Shown: positions 1 to 8,877 of the stretch, piece after piece
Numbering within the stretch: the stretch's first letter is position 1
Layout of the letters: every line of letters begins with the position of its first letter
NCBI GenBank assembly: GCA_046347635.1
Contig: JAXMFT010000017.1
Coordinates: 1 to 63,489 of the forward strand
DNA length: 63,489 nucleotides
Direction of reading: 5' to 3'
Origin: JAGVSZ01 sp019137045
Lineage (GTDB): Bacteria; Pseudomonadota; Gammaproteobacteria; Burkholderiales; SG8-39
Notes under the pieces: model-generated
The model's database searches: none
Told to the model about the DNA's origin: nothing
The model's input: the letters and a program-made list of their open reading frames with translations, nothing else
Made by a program: the position numbers and the translations under genes

Positions 1-490
1 CGATCTGGATGTCGCCCGAACCCGGGTCGAAGAAGACGTTGCCGGGGCTCACGTCCTGGTAGCTGAAGCCCGTGGCATGGAGCTGCAGGAAGGCGTCGGC
101 GAGGTTGAGCGCGACCGTCGTGAGCACGCGGAACGAAGGCCAGTCGTCGCCGCTGCTCGTGATCAGCTCGTGCAGGCTGCGGTAGGACGCGTTGCGCTCC
201 GGCATCAGGTAGCCGAGGCGGCTGCCGTCGGGCAGGGTGACGAGCTCGGTCGGCCACAGGAAGCGCGGCGACGGCGCGCGGCTGCGGATCGCCGCCTCGA
301 GCCGGGCGCGCAGCAGCGGATCGGCGCCGAGCATCGCGTCGTTGTACCACTTGAGCGCGTGGCGCTCGCCCCGGGCCGTGACGCGGTAGACCTCGCCCTG
401 CCCGCCGCCGCCGTGCCGCTTCTCGACCCGGCACTCCACGTCCGAGGAGACGCAGCGCAGGCGCTGGCCGGGTTGGAGGAGGGCGATCAC
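1..490 (-). CDS. Protein kinase-like protein (C-terminal part outside window)
   Basis: This is the first 163 residues of a eukaryotic-like Ser/Thr kinase-fold protein; the gene runs off the left edge. A glycine-rich loop GGGGQGEVY lies at residues 27-35, a candidate ATP lysine in ALKWY at 47, and the catalytic loop YQDVSPGN at 144-151, so the usual HRD histidine is Tyr while the catalytic Asp146 and Asn151 remain. The start is GTG at 490; no longer ATG frame fits. It is divergent from the protease-VWA-PP2C genes and is the natural kinase partner of the phosphatase. Seen: motifs. Inferred: activity and partnership. Confidence 0.8.
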   Translation of the reverse strand, partial: MIALLQPGQRLRCVSSDVECRVEKRHGGGGQGEVYRVTARGERHALKWYNDAMLGADPLLRARLEAAIRSRAPSPRFLWPTELVTLPDGSRLGYLMPERNASYRSLHELITSSGDDWPSFRVLTTVALNLADAFLQLHATGFSYQDVSPGNVFFDPGSGDIQI

Positions 491-613
491 GCGCTTTCCG
501 TGTCGGGCGGGCGGGGTGGCGCGATTATACGAAGGGCGCGCTCCGCGGCGCCTGCGAAACCGGGCCGGCGCGCATTATCATGACGCGTTCGTTGGTGGAG
601 GGAGGGGGACACC

Positions 614-2086
614 ATGGCGTACAAGCGGCCGGGGGGCGACTATCGTCAGGGCGCCGACGGAGCCCCCACCCAGTCCGAGCTCTTCCCGCTCGCGTCCAAG
701 GCCGGCGAACTCGTCAAGCGCGCCTATTTCCTGCCCGGGGTGTTCGTCGCGGCCTGCGCGATCGCGATGTTCTACTACCTCCGCCGGCCGATGGACGGGA
801 TCGCGACCACCTACCAGGTCGGCAGGACCGTCATCCCGCTGATCGTGCCGTGGTACGCGGTCTGGCTCGCCGCGCTGATCACCGGCGCCGCGATGTACTT
901 CGCGCTGCGCGTGGTCGGGAAATCGAAACCGTGGTGGGTGCTCCTCGCCGCCGGCGCCTTCACCGCGCTCCTGCTGCAGACCCCGGTGTTCTCGGCGATC
1001 CACGCCGTGACCTGCAATCCGCTCGTTCCCGCGGCCGACCCGCGCTCCGCGGGCTGGCTCGCGCGCTTCATCAACATGTTCTTCTGCGCCGGGCTGCCGG
1101 AGGAGTTCTTCAAGGGCCTCGCGGTCGCGGCGGCGGTGTTCCTCGGCCTGCGGCTCGCGCCGCCGCTCGGCGAGCGGCTCGGGGCGAACGAGCCGGTCGA
1201 AGCGATGCTGATCGGCGCCGCCTCGGGGCTCGGGTTCGCGTTCGTCGAGACGGTGTTCCTGTACGTGCCGCGCATCATGGTGTCCGAGAGCATGGACGTC
1301 CTCGCGCGCGAGCTGCCGAACATCCTGCGCAAGTTCCCCGACGCGGCCCACCGCAAGTTCGAGGTCCAGCGCCTGATCGCGGCGCTCAGCGCCGACAAGG
1401 GGTCGATCCTGCTGGTGCCGCGCCTCGTCTCCGACATCTTCGGCCACATGGCCTATTCGATGTACGTCGGCTACTTCGTCGGCCTGGCGGCGATGCGGCG
1501 GCGCGAGGCGGTGAAGCTGGTGCTGATCGGCCTCGCCTCGGCGGCGGCGGTGCACGCGCTCTGGAACAGCGCCGGCGGCAGCATCGCGATCCAGGCTGGC
1601 GCCGCCGTTCTCGCGCTGCTCATGATGGGCGCGGCGGCGATGAAGGCGCGCGAGCTGTCGCCGAACCGCGCCGCGCTCGAGCCGTCGCAGATCCTGGACC
1701 GGGTGGCCGGTCTCGCGCCGCGCCGACCGGCGGCGGAGCCCGCGCCGGGCGCAGGCGCCGCGCCGCTCTCGGAGACCTGGGGCGACGCGACGGCCGGGAC
1801 GCTCGTCATCCGCGTCGGCGCCGAGCGCGTCCCCGCGGTGGAGGGCGCGCGCCTGCTCGCGCGCCAGGTGCCGGGCCTGAGCGCGAGCGGCGGCGACGGG
1901 GTCGTCGCCGAGGTGCGGGCGCGCCCCGAGGACCCGTCGACGCTCGGGCTGCGCAACCTGTCCGACCGGGCGTGGCGGGTCACCACCGACCGCGGCGAGT
2001 TCCGCGACCTCGCGCCCGGCCGGACGATCCGCATCGCGCGCGGGACGCGGATCGACTTCGGGGCCGCCACCGGTGACGTCATCTGA
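614..2086 (+). CDS. PrsW-family intramembrane protease
   Basis: A 490-residue polytopic membrane protein with the three PrsW signatures in order: the EE-x-x-K motif in LPEEFFKG (about residues 161-168), an E in GFAFVET (about 207-213), and a histidine helix ending VHALWNSAGG (about 310-319). About eight hydrophobic segments fill residues 35-345, and a soluble C-terminal tail of about 140 residues follows. PrsW proteases cleave membrane proteins such as anti-sigma factors; the substrate here is unknown. The start ATG follows GGAGGGGGAC. The next gene overlaps its 3' end by 14 bases, so this is the first gene of the signalling operon. Confidence 0.85.
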   Translation: MAYKRPGGDYRQGADGAPTQSELFPLASKAGELVKRAYFLPGVFVAACAIAMFYYLRRPMDGIATTYQVGRTVIPLIVPWYAVWLAALITGAAMYFALRVVGKSKPWWVLLAAGAFTALLLQTPVFSAIHAVTCNPLVPAADPRSAGWLARFINMFFCAGLPEEFFKGLAVAAAVFLGLRLAPPLGERLGANEPVEAMLIGAASGLGFAFVETVFLYVPRIMVSESMDVLARELPNILRKFPDAAHRKFEVQRLIAALSADKGSILLVPRLVSDIFGHMAYSMYVGYFVGLAAMRRREAVKLVLIGLASAAAVHALWNSAGGSIAIQAGAAVLALLMMGAAAMKARELSPNRAALEPSQILDRVAGLAPRRPAAEPAPGAGAAPLSETWGDATAGTLVIRVGAERVPAVEGARLLARQVPGLSASGGDGVVAEVRARPEDPSTLGLRNLSDRAWRVTTDRGEFRDLAPGRTIRIARGTRIDFGAATGDVI

Positions 2087-2786
2087 GCCCGGGCGGGCCC
2101 TGCACCGGCGCCCGGGCGGCGCGCTCGCCCGGCGCCCGCTGCACTTCATCTGGCTGCTGGACGCCTCGGGCTCGATGCGGGTCGACGGCAAGATCCAGGC
2201 GCTCAACGTCGCCATCCGGGAGACGATCCCGCACCTCGCCGTGGCCGCGGCCGACAGCCCGGGCACCGAGGTGCTGATGCGCGCGCTCGCGTTCGCGTCC
2301 GGCGCGCGCTGGCACGTGGAGCGGCCGACCCCGGTCGCCGAGCTGCGCTGGAGCGACGTGACCGCGGGCGGCCACACCGACATGGGCGCCGCGCTCGCGC
2401 TGGTCGCCGACGAGCTGAAGACGCCGCCGATGCCCGAGCGCGCGGTGTCGCCGGTGCTGGTGCTGGTGAGCGACGGCCACTACACCGACGACTTCGACGA
2501 GGGCTTGCGGCGCCTGCTCGCCGAGCCGTGGGGGCGCGAGGCGCGCCGCCTGTCGATCGCGATCGGGCGCGACGTGTCGAAGCGCGCGCTCAAGGCTTTC
2601 ATCGGCGACGAGACGCTCGAGCCGCTGCCCGCCAACAACCCGGAGGCGCTCGCGCGCCAGGTGCAGTGGGCCTCGCTGAGCGGCGTGCAGCAGGCCTCGC
2701 AGCTCCTCGACGAGGACTCGACGCGGCGGATCTACCTCGCCCAGGTCCGTTCGAGCGTCGAGACCGCGATGGCGGACGAATGGTGA
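2073..2786 (+). CDS. VWA-domain protein (TerY-like)
   Basis: A soluble 237-residue von Willebrand factor A domain protein. The metal-binding DASGS of the MIDAS site is at residues 30-34, preceded by the hydrophobic strand HFIWLL, and later VLVLVSDGHYTDDF supplies the second acidic motif. Size and plan match TerY-type VWA proteins found next to PP2C phosphatases and kinases in the known TerY-P triads. It starts with GTG inside the end of the PrsW gene, and its stop overlaps the ATG of the phosphatase gene, so translation is probably coupled. Role inferred: scaffold or substrate of the kinase/phosphatase pair. Confidence 0.85.
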   Translation: MTSSEPGRALHRRPGGALARRPLHFIWLLDASGSMRVDGKIQALNVAIRETIPHLAVAAADSPGTEVLMRALAFASGARWHVERPTPVAELRWSDVTAGGHTDMGAALALVADELKTPPMPERAVSPVLVLVSDGHYTDDFDEGLRRLLAEPWGREARRLSIAIGRDVSKRALKAFIGDETLEPLPANNPEALARQVQWASLSGVQQASQLLDEDSTRRIYLAQVRSSVETAMADEW

Positions 2787-3928
2787 GCGTCGCCGCACCG
2801 CGCTGGCGCGCGTTCGGCGCTTCGGTGCAGGGCGTCGCGCACGCGCGGCGCGGCACGCCGAACCAGGACGCGTTCGCGTGCTCGACGCCGGGCGACGGCG
2901 CGACGGTCGCGATCGGCGCGGTGGCCGACGGGCACGGCGGCGCACGGCACTTCCGCAGCGCGCGCGGCGCGGCGTTCGCGGTCGCGTGCGCGGTCGACGC
3001 GCTGCACGAGCACCGCGACACGGCGCCGGAGGCCGCGGCCGACGAGCTGCCGCGCCGCATCGTGGCTGCCTGGCGCGACCGCGTCGCCGCGGACCTCGCG
3101 ACGCGACCGCTCGAGGAGCAGGAGCTCACGCGCGCCGCGCAGGACGAGAGCGCGGCGGCGGCCGCGGAGGTGCGCGCGGACCCGGCGCTCGCGTACGGCG
3201 CGACGCTCGTCGCCGCCGTGGCGCACGCGCGCTCGACGCTCGTGCTCCAGCTCGGCGACGGCGAGGTGCTCTGCGTGGCGGCCGACGGGCACACGACGCG
3301 GCCGCTGCCCGGCGACGCGCGGCTCGCGCACGGGCGCACCACCTCGCTCTGCCAGCCCGAGGCGTGGCGCGAGTTCCGCGTCGCGCGCATCGGCGCGCAC
3401 GAGCCGCAGCCGGCGATGCTGGTGCTCGCGACCGACGGCTACGCCAACGCGTTCCGGTCCGACCACGACTTCCTGCACGTCGGCGCCGATCTCTTCGCGC
3501 TGCTGCGCAGCGGGGGCCCGGACGCGCTCGCCGCGCAACTCCCCGGCTTCCTCGGCGAAGCCTCCGCGCACGGCAGCGGCGACGACGTCACCGTGGCCAT
3601 CCTGCATCGCGATCCGCTGCCGGCCGCGGGCCTCTCCGAGATCTGGGACGAGCCGGCGCCTGCGCAGGCCGCCCCGCCGGCGCGGGAGCGGCCAAGCAGC
3701 GCCGGGCGGTGGGCGCTCGCGGTCGCGGCGGCCGCGCTGGCCGCGGCGACGCTGTGGGCGGTCGGCCGCAAGGAGGAAGCGCCGCAGCCGGGCGCGGCGG
3801 CGGGCGGTGCGGTGCCCGCGCGACCGCTGCCCGATGGCCGGCGCGACCCGCTCCCGCACCTCGGCGATCCCTTCCCGGCCAAGGACAAGGGCCGCCGGCG
3901 CGATCCCGCGACCCGCGCCGCGGAGTGA
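2780..3928 (+). CDS. PP2C-type protein phosphatase, membrane-anchored
   Basis: A 382-residue PP2C-like Ser/Thr phosphatase. Metal-site motifs are present in order: NQDAF near the N-terminus, VADGHGG, LGDGEVL, LATDGYANAF and GSGDDVTV. A single hydrophobic helix at about residues 308-327 anchors the protein, leaving a short proline/arginine-rich tail. The start is the ATG at 2780, overlapping the VWA stop by seven bases; longer upstream frames are shadows of the VWA gene. Expected function is to reverse phosphorylation by the divergent kinase-like protein. Confidence 0.85.
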   Translation: MVSVAAPRWRAFGASVQGVAHARRGTPNQDAFACSTPGDGATVAIGAVADGHGGARHFRSARGAAFAVACAVDALHEHRDTAPEAAADELPRRIVAAWRDRVAADLATRPLEEQELTRAAQDESAAAAAEVRADPALAYGATLVAAVAHARSTLVLQLGDGEVLCVAADGHTTRPLPGDARLAHGRTTSLCQPEAWREFRVARIGAHEPQPAMLVLATDGYANAFRSDHDFLHVGADLFALLRSGGPDALAAQLPGFLGEASAHGSGDDVTVAILHRDPLPAAGLSEIWDEPAPAQAAPPARERPSSAGRWALAVAAAALAAATLWAVGRKEEAPQPGAAAGGAVPARPLPDGRRDPLPHLGDPFPAKDKGRRRDPATRAAE

Positions 3929-3938
3929 GTCCCGCCCG

Positions 3939-4260
3939 ATGATCGACAACGCCCGCTTCACGCTGCGCCGGCTCCTCGAGCGGTTCGGGCCCGACCTCGT
4001 CCGCGATCCGCACCGCCTCGGCGCGCTCCTGCGCGACGAGTGCGGCGAGTACAAGCGCGAGATCAGCGTGATCATGCTGGCCCTGGAGGAGGAGGTGGTG
4101 GACGCGCTGCGGGCGGCCGGCGGCGGGCTCGGCGTCACGATCCCGCGGCTCGCGAAGGAGCTGCACGAGACGCGCGCCCTCGACGAGAACGCGGCGCGCT
4201 GGGCGGTCGACACCTGGGCGCACGCGCTCGGCCTGGCCGCGGCGGCGGACGACGATGCCA
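3939..4260 (+). pseudogene. N-terminal piece of a frameshifted gene continuing into 4255-5556
   Basis: From ATG 3939 the frame encodes about 105 plausible residues: a helical domain containing RFTLRRLLERFG and WAVDTWAHALGL, a motif pair seen at the start of other bacterial signalling proteins. After about position 4260 the same frame is only a shadow of the next gene and does not stop for nearly 3 kb. The downstream frame begins at 4255 without its own clear ribosome site. The simplest reading is one protein of about 535 residues broken by a one-base shift near 4240-4290, either a sequencing error or a real frameshift. Confidence 0.5.
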
Positions 4261-5556
4261 CCAACGAGACCTGGCCTCGACGTGCCGGTGCGCAAGATCG
4301 TGCGCGCCGACGACGAGGCGCGCGCGCGGGAGGCCGCGCGGCTGCGCGAGGCGGAGACGGCGCGCCGCGATGCGGCCGCGCGCGAGCGGGAGGAGGCCGA
4401 ACGCCGCGGGCAGGACGCGGAACGTGCCCGCCAGGAGGAGGAGCGCCGGCGGCGCGGAGCGGGCGGCGACGCGGGCGCAGCGCCGCCGCGGACCGCCCTC
4501 GTCGCGCGCGTGCTCGGCTTCTTCCGCACGCCGGAGGGCAAGCCGCGCTGGGTGCCGATCGGCGTCGCGCTCGCTCTCGGCGCGGCCGTGCTCTGGCAGG
4601 GCCAGGAGCCGCCGCTGCGCATCGTCGAGGTCACCCATCCGAAGCAGTTCCCGGCGAACAGTACCGACGTCGATTTCCTGATCCGCTACGAGGGCGGCGA
4701 CGTGGTGCAGATCGAGCGCAAGGTGCTGCGCGGCGGCTGGCGGGACGACACGATTTCGTACAAGTCCGACGGCAAGCCCGCGGGCACCGCGCCGATGAAG
4801 ATTCGCGCCAGCCGTCCCGAGGCCGGCGCGTTCCGGCTGGTCGCGATCGACGTGAAGGGGCGGCGCAGCGCCCCCTACGACGTCGAGTTCGAGGCGACCG
4901 CCCCGCCGCAGCCGCTGCGCATCACCGGAGTCGTCTACCCGCGCCGCTTCCCGGCCGACGACAGCGAGGTCGAGTTCAAGGTGCAGTACGAGGGCGGCGA
5001 CGTGGTGAAGCTCGAGCGCAAGAGCCTGCGTGGCAGCTGGCGCGACCACGTGCTCAACTTCGACCCCGGCGGCGGTGCGAAGGGCGCAGTGACGATGAAG
5101 CTGCGCGCCAAGTCGCCGGAGCGCGCGGCGTTCCGGTTGACGGTGGTCGACGCCGCCGGCCGGCGCAGCGCCCCCTACGACGTCGAGTTCGAGGCGACCG
5201 CCGTGGGCGCGCAGGGACCGGGGACCGGGCCCGGCCGGGCCGCGGGGCTTCGCATCACCGGCATCGACCATCCGCGCCAGCTCCCGCTCGGCCAGCAGTC
5301 GGCGTTCGACGTGTTCTACGACGGCCTCGTCGGCGACACGGTGCGGCTCGAGTACGTGTCGCTGCAAGGCCGTTGGGGCGACAAGACGATTCCCTACCGC
5401 GTCGACGGGCGGGCGCAGGGGCGGGTGCGCCTGACGATGACGGCGAACGCGCCCGGCCGGGGCGGGCTGCGGATCACGCTGATCGACGAGCGCGGCAACC
5501 GCAGCGCGCCGCAGGACGTCTACTTCGAAGCGGTCCTGGCGCAGTCGCGCCGCTGA
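4255..5556 (+). CDS. Membrane protein with charged coiled coil and three Ig-like repeats
   Basis: A 433-residue protein of no recognised family. Residues 18-70 are an Arg/Glu/Ala coiled coil, and about 98-115 form one transmembrane helix. Three tandem repeats of about 95-100 residues follow, each beginning LRI-x-G/E-V-x-x-P and ending with RSAPYDVEFEA or a variant (RSAPQDVYFEA in the third). Repeat predictions suggest beta-sandwich domains outside the membrane. It is last in the kinase/phosphatase block and could be its sensor or surface target (inference). The ATG at 4255 may be internal; see the frameshift entry at 3939. Confidence 0.7.
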   Translation: MPPTRPGLDVPVRKIVRADDEARAREAARLREAETARRDAAAREREEAERRGQDAERARQEEERRRRGAGGDAGAAPPRTALVARVLGFFRTPEGKPRWVPIGVALALGAAVLWQGQEPPLRIVEVTHPKQFPANSTDVDFLIRYEGGDVVQIERKVLRGGWRDDTISYKSDGKPAGTAPMKIRASRPEAGAFRLVAIDVKGRRSAPYDVEFEATAPPQPLRITGVVYPRRFPADDSEVEFKVQYEGGDVVKLERKSLRGSWRDHVLNFDPGGGAKGAVTMKLRAKSPERAAFRLTVVDAAGRRSAPYDVEFEATAVGAQGPGTGPGRAAGLRITGIDHPRQLPLGQQSAFDVFYDGLVGDTVRLEYVSLQGRWGDKTIPYRVDGRAQGRVRLTMTANAPGRGGLRITLIDERGNRSAPQDVYFEAVLAQSRR

Positions 5557-5603
5557 CCGCACCGCCGACCGCGCCGCGTGCGACGCGCGCGAGCCCGGCG
5601 CGC

Positions 5604-6257
5604 CTACCGCCCCCGCATCGCCCCGGCTTGCGCCTGCACGCCCACCGCACCCTGCCGCGCGGCTTGGGCGGCCCGGTTGCACCGGAAGCGCTGCGCGTTG
5701 GCCGACTGGAGGGCGGTGGCCTTCCTGGCGTTGTTGGCGTCGTGGCACTGGCTGTTCCCCGGGTGGAAGCAGGCGATCCCGCCCGCGCGGTGGGCCGCTT
5801 CGATCCGGTCGACCTCGGCTTCGTACTGGCGCCGGCACGTCGCGCCGTCCGCCTCGGCCTGCCGCAGCAGATCCCCGGGCCGTCGTGCGCCGGTCGTTCC
5901 GGGTTGTTGCGCGGGCTGCTGCGGCTGCTGGACCGGGTTCACGCGCGGGGTGCTGACCGTGCGATCGACGCCCAACTGGTGGCCCACGGCGGCGTGCTGC
6001 GCCCCGCTGACGGGATTGCGCACCGTTGCGTCGATGCCGGCCCGCGGCATCGGTGTCCCCTGGTCGTAGGTCATCGGGCCGCGCAGCGGCGCCATCGAGC
6101 GCGGGTTGACGGTCGGATTCTGAACGCGGGTGTGCCCGGCGATCACGCCGGGCCTGAAGCCCCCGTGCGGCTGCCCCGCCTCCGCCGGCGCGGCGAGGAA
6201 GCCCGACGCAACGAGCGCCGCGAGCGCGCCGGCGACGGGAAGGGTGCGAAGAAGCAT
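5604..6257 (-). CDS. Secreted protein with Cys/His motif, paralogue of 6372-6995
   Basis: A 217-residue protein with a clear signal peptide (LLRTLPVAGALAALVASGF, cleavage near AEA). The C-terminal half carries a conserved block: C-x3-QYEAEVDRIEAAHRAGG, ACFHP, QCHDANNARK and CNRAAQAARQ. The same block occurs in the next gene upstream, so the two are paralogues. Conserved Cys and His suggest disulfides or metal binding in the periplasm. ATG 6257 follows AAAGGAGA and fixes the start; longer frames lack a signal. Function unknown. Confidence 0.75.
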   Translation of the reverse strand: MLLRTLPVAGALAALVASGFLAAPAEAGQPHGGFRPGVIAGHTRVQNPTVNPRSMAPLRGPMTYDQGTPMPRAGIDATVRNPVSGAQHAAVGHQLGVDRTVSTPRVNPVQQPQQPAQQPGTTGARRPGDLLRQAEADGATCRRQYEAEVDRIEAAHRAGGIACFHPGNSQCHDANNARKATALQSANAQRFRCNRAAQAARQGAVGVQAQAGAMRGR

Positions 6258-6371
6258 GGCTGTCTCCTTTGGGTGGTGGCGCGCGCCCCTCGCGCGCTGC
6301 CCTGCCGTGGAGGACGCGGCCCGCGGCCGGCCGTCAGGTCGCGGCCGGCCGGCGGCGTGCACTCTGACCGC

Positions 6372-6995
6372 TCACGGCAGCAGCGGCGGCCGGCGGCCGG
6401 CCAGCACGTCGATCAGGCGGTTGGCTTCGGCCCAGCGCCGTGCCGCCTCGGCCTTGCGCGCCTGTTCCGCTGCGCGCTGCGCCGCCGCGGCTTGCGCCCG
6501 CTCCTCGGCGGCCCGCCGCGCGTACTCCGCCGTCTGCTGCCGGGCCTGCCGGCGGACCGATTCGTCGATCGCTTCGTAGTCGATGCGGCCCGGCGGCTGT
6601 GTCGCCGCCTGCGGCCGCGATGCCGTCTGGCCCGCGTTCTGCCGCGCCGCCTGCGCTCTCTGATTGCACTGGTAGAGCTTCGTGCCGGCGGTCTGGAGCC
6701 GCGCCCCCTTCCGCGCGTTGTTCGCGCTGTGGCACTGGGCGTTGTTCGGGTGGAAACAGGCCTGCCCGCCGGCGCGGTGCTCGGCCTCGATTTCGCGCAC
6801 TTCGACCTGGTACTGCTGCTGGCAGCTCGCGCCCTGCGCGAACGGGTCGGAGGTCGCGGGGGTGCGCTCGTAGGCCGGGTACGCAAGCACCCGTCCACCC
6901 GAGCCCTGGGCCTGCGCGGCGAGTGGCGTCGCCGCCGCGGCCGCGAGCGCGCAGCCGGCCAGGACGGCCGGCAGCAGCCTGCGATGCGAAGTCAT
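6372..6995 (-). CDS. Secreted protein with Cys/His motif and coiled-coil tail
   Basis: A 207-residue exported protein with a signal peptide ending near PLAAQAQ. The conserved block is C-QQQYQVEVREIEAEHRAGG-like, followed by ACFHP, QCHSANNARK and CNQRAQAARQ, matching the adjacent downstream paralogue at the same spacing. The C-terminal 80 residues are an Ala/Arg/Glu-rich helix likely to form a coiled coil. The start at 6995 is chosen for the signal peptide and the GGAGATGA ribosome site. Family not recognised. Confidence 0.75.
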   Translation of the reverse strand: MTSHRRLLPAVLAGCALAAAAATPLAAQAQGSGGRVLAYPAYERTPATSDPFAQGASCQQQYQVEVREIEAEHRAGGQACFHPNNAQCHSANNARKGARLQTAGTKLYQCNQRAQAARQNAGQTASRPQAATQPPGRIDYEAIDESVRRQARQQTAEYARRAAEERAQAAAAQRAAEQARKAEAARRWAEANRLIDVLAGRRPPLLP

Positions 6996-7089
6996 GGCGT
7001 CATCTCCTCTGGGGTCGCGCCGCGGCCGGATGCGCACGGCGGTCCCGGGCTTTGACGCCGCCGCGCGGCGGCTGTCAGGCGCGGCGAAG

Positions 7090-7650
7090 CTACTTGCCGC
7101 GCAGCTCCACGCGCAGCTCGCCGTCGGCGGGCACCGTGATGCCGAGCTTCTCCAGTGCCTGGCGCGCCGCTTCGATCTTGTCGGGGGGGATCGACGCACG
7201 GAGTCCGCGCTCGCCCCCGGGAGCGGCGTCGTGCGGCTCGATGCCCGCCGCGCGGAGCGCGGCCGCGATCTCGGCTGCCGCGCGTTCGACGTCGGGGGTC
7301 TCGACGATCTGGATCTCGAGCCGGCTGCCGACCGCCGCTGCGCCGTCCGGGCGCGGAACGTCGGGCGAGCGGAGCATCGGCGCGAGCGCCAGGACGAGCG
7401 CCGCGGCCGCGGCGAGCGGCAGCCAGGTGCGGCTCGATGAGCGCGGCGCGGGGTCGAGCAGTCGCTCCCGCCGGAGGCGGAAGAGCAGCCGTTCGAGCTC
7501 GCGCGCGTCGGCCGCGGAGTCGTTCGGGTTGCGCGCCGCGCCGATCGCGCGCCGCAGCGCTTCGACCTCGCGGCGCGATTCGGGCGGGAGATCCGGCGCT
7601 GCCCGGCCCGCCAGGGCGCGCAGCCACGCCTCGTCGCGATCGTCCGCCAT
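7090..7650 (-). CDS. Anti-sigma-factor-like single-pass membrane protein
   Basis: A 186-residue protein with a cytoplasmic N-terminus of about 85 charged residues, one transmembrane helix (about 87-106, WLPLAAAAALVLALAP), and a periplasmic C-terminus with a ferredoxin-like alternation of strands and helices. It lies five bases downstream of an ECF sigma gene on the same strand, the usual place for the cognate anti-sigma factor. No zinc HxxxCxxC motif is visible, so it is not a classical ZAS protein. Role inferred from topology and position. Confidence 0.65.
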   Translation of the reverse strand: MADDRDEAWLRALAGRAAPDLPPESRREVEALRRAIGAARNPNDSAADARELERLLFRLRRERLLDPAPRSSSRTWLPLAAAAALVLALAPMLRSPDVPRPDGAAAVGSRLEIQIVETPDVERAAAEIAAALRAAGIEPHDAAPGGERGLRASIPPDKIEAARQALEKLGITVPADGELRVELRGK

Positions 7651-7655
7651 CGCCG

Positions 7656-8264
7656 CTATCCGCCGCCCGCCATCTCGAGGCAGGGCGCGAGGTGCGCGCG
7701 CAGCCGCTTCCGGCACTGCGACACGAACTCGCGCGTCGCGCCCGGCGTGCGCGCGAGGAACACCGCCAGCTCCTCGTACTCCCACCCGTCCAGCACCACC
7801 CGCAGGAGCGCTTCGGCGCCCTCGCTGTAGCGGTGCGCGAATTCGGCGAACGCCCGCCGCACGCAATCGACGAGCGCCGGATCGCCGCCGCTGCCGCCCG
7901 CGCCGGCGAGCAGCGCCTCGGCGCCGCCGGGCTCGAGCGCGTCGAGGGCCACCGTCGGCTTCGCGCCCCGAAAGTGGCTCATCAGGCCGTTGCGCGCGAT
8001 CGCCCAGAGCCAGGCCTCGAACGGTCCCTCGGACTGGTAGGACTCGGCGGCGCGCACGATCTTCACGAACGTCTCCTGGACGAGGTCGTCGGCCTCGGCG
8101 TCGCCGAGCCCGTGGCGGCGAAAGTAGCGGCGGAACTCCGGTGCGTAGCGGCGAAAGAGGCGGGTGACCGCGTCGGCGCGTTCCTTCCCGCCGCCGCGGA
8201 GTTGGGCGACGAGCGCGTCGTCGGCGCCTGCACGCCGTGCTCCAGCGTCGTTCTCGCCCTGCAT
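7656..8264 (-). CDS. ECF-type RNA polymerase sigma factor
   Basis: A 202-residue sigma-70 family protein with region 2 (LFRRYAPEFRRYFRRHG followed by DLVQETFVKI and AWLWAIARN, about residues 28-90) and region 4 helix-turn-helix (YEELAVFLARTPGATREF then CRKRLRAHL, about 155-195). The RNA-polymerase-binding ETF core is intact. The start at 8264 (MQGEND) was chosen for family length. Directly downstream is the anti-sigma-like gene, and flanking genes on both sides encode exported proteins that may form its regulon. Confidence 0.8.
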   Translation of the reverse strand: MQGENDAGARRAGADDALVAQLRGGGKERADAVTRLFRRYAPEFRRYFRRHGLGDAEADDLVQETFVKIVRAAESYQSEGPFEAWLWAIARNGLMSHFRGAKPTVALDALEPGGAEALLAGAGGSGGDPALVDCVRRAFAEFAHRYSEGAEALLRVVLDGWEYEELAVFLARTPGATREFVSQCRKRLRAHLAPCLEMAGGG

Positions 8265-8352
8265 TGGGTGCACTCCGCGCTCGGAATCCTCGCCGCCGCG
8301 CGCCTGCTGCGGCGCGTCATCGGCGCGGCCGCACGAGTATCGGCGAGAAGCG

Positions 8353-8769
8353 TCAGTTGGTCCATAGCCGGTACCCGATCGCCTCGCCGCCGGGATTGCG
8401 CACCGCGACGAGAAACATCGCCGTGCGCGCCGGCGTCCAGCGACAGACCTCCGCCCCGTCGGCGGGCTCGGAGGCGCAGACCGCCGTGCCGTCGGCGTCG
8501 AACACGTGCAACTCCAGGCGCGTCGCCCCGTCGCCCGCGAGACCGACCAGCGCAGGCTCGCCGCCGCTGAACGTGATCCGGTACACGTCGAGCCCCGGTG
8601 CGCGCGCCCATGGGACGAGCGCGCCGTCGGGCGCCGCCTCCGCCGGGGGCGCTGCGCCGCGCGCGGCGGCGCCGTGCGTCGGATGGGCGAGGGGCAGCGC
8701 GTCGGCACGCGCGATCAGGGTGGTCGCGGTCAGCGCGGCGCCGAGCAGCAGGCTCGAGGCCGTCTTCAT
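8353..8769 (-). CDS. Small secreted protein, paralogue of 8878-9249
   Basis: A 138-residue exported protein with a signal peptide ending near ARADA. The mature part is a short beta-rich domain containing VYRITFSGGE, LVGLAGDGAT-LELHVFDADG, CRWTPARTAMFLVAVRNPG and YRLWTN. It aligns end to end with the upstream neighbour and resembles bacterial pre-peptidase C-terminal (PPC-like) beta sandwiches. GGAGGAGACGCC precedes the ATG. Likely in the sigma-factor regulon by position. Function unknown. Confidence 0.7.
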   Translation of the reverse strand: MKTASSLLLGAALTATTLIARADALPLAHPTHGAAARGAAPPAEAAPDGALVPWARAPGLDVYRITFSGGEPALVGLAGDGATRLELHVFDADGTAVCASEPADGAEVCRWTPARTAMFLVAVRNPGGEAIGYRLWTN

Positions 8770-8851
8770 GGCGTCTCCTCCGGGTCGAAGGCGGGAAGGC
8801 GGCGTCCGCGCCGACGTCCTTACGACGCGGCGCGGGCGGGTTTGTCAGGGC

Positions 8852-8869
8852 GGGGGCGGTGAGGCCCCC
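8852..8869 (-). terminator. Hairpin between the two small secreted-protein genes
   Basis: GGGGGC and GCCCCC form a six-base-pair stem with a six-base loop, just past the stop of the 8878-9249 gene. It has no long U-run, so it may be a weak terminator or attenuator. Confidence 0.35.
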
Positions 8870-8877
8870 TCCCGGCC

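Noticed and set aside
3807..7055. A 1082-codon open frame on the plus strand
   Set aside because: Only its first third of a kilobase looks coding; the rest is Arg/Gly/Ala-rich shadow of genes on both strands and includes no domain.
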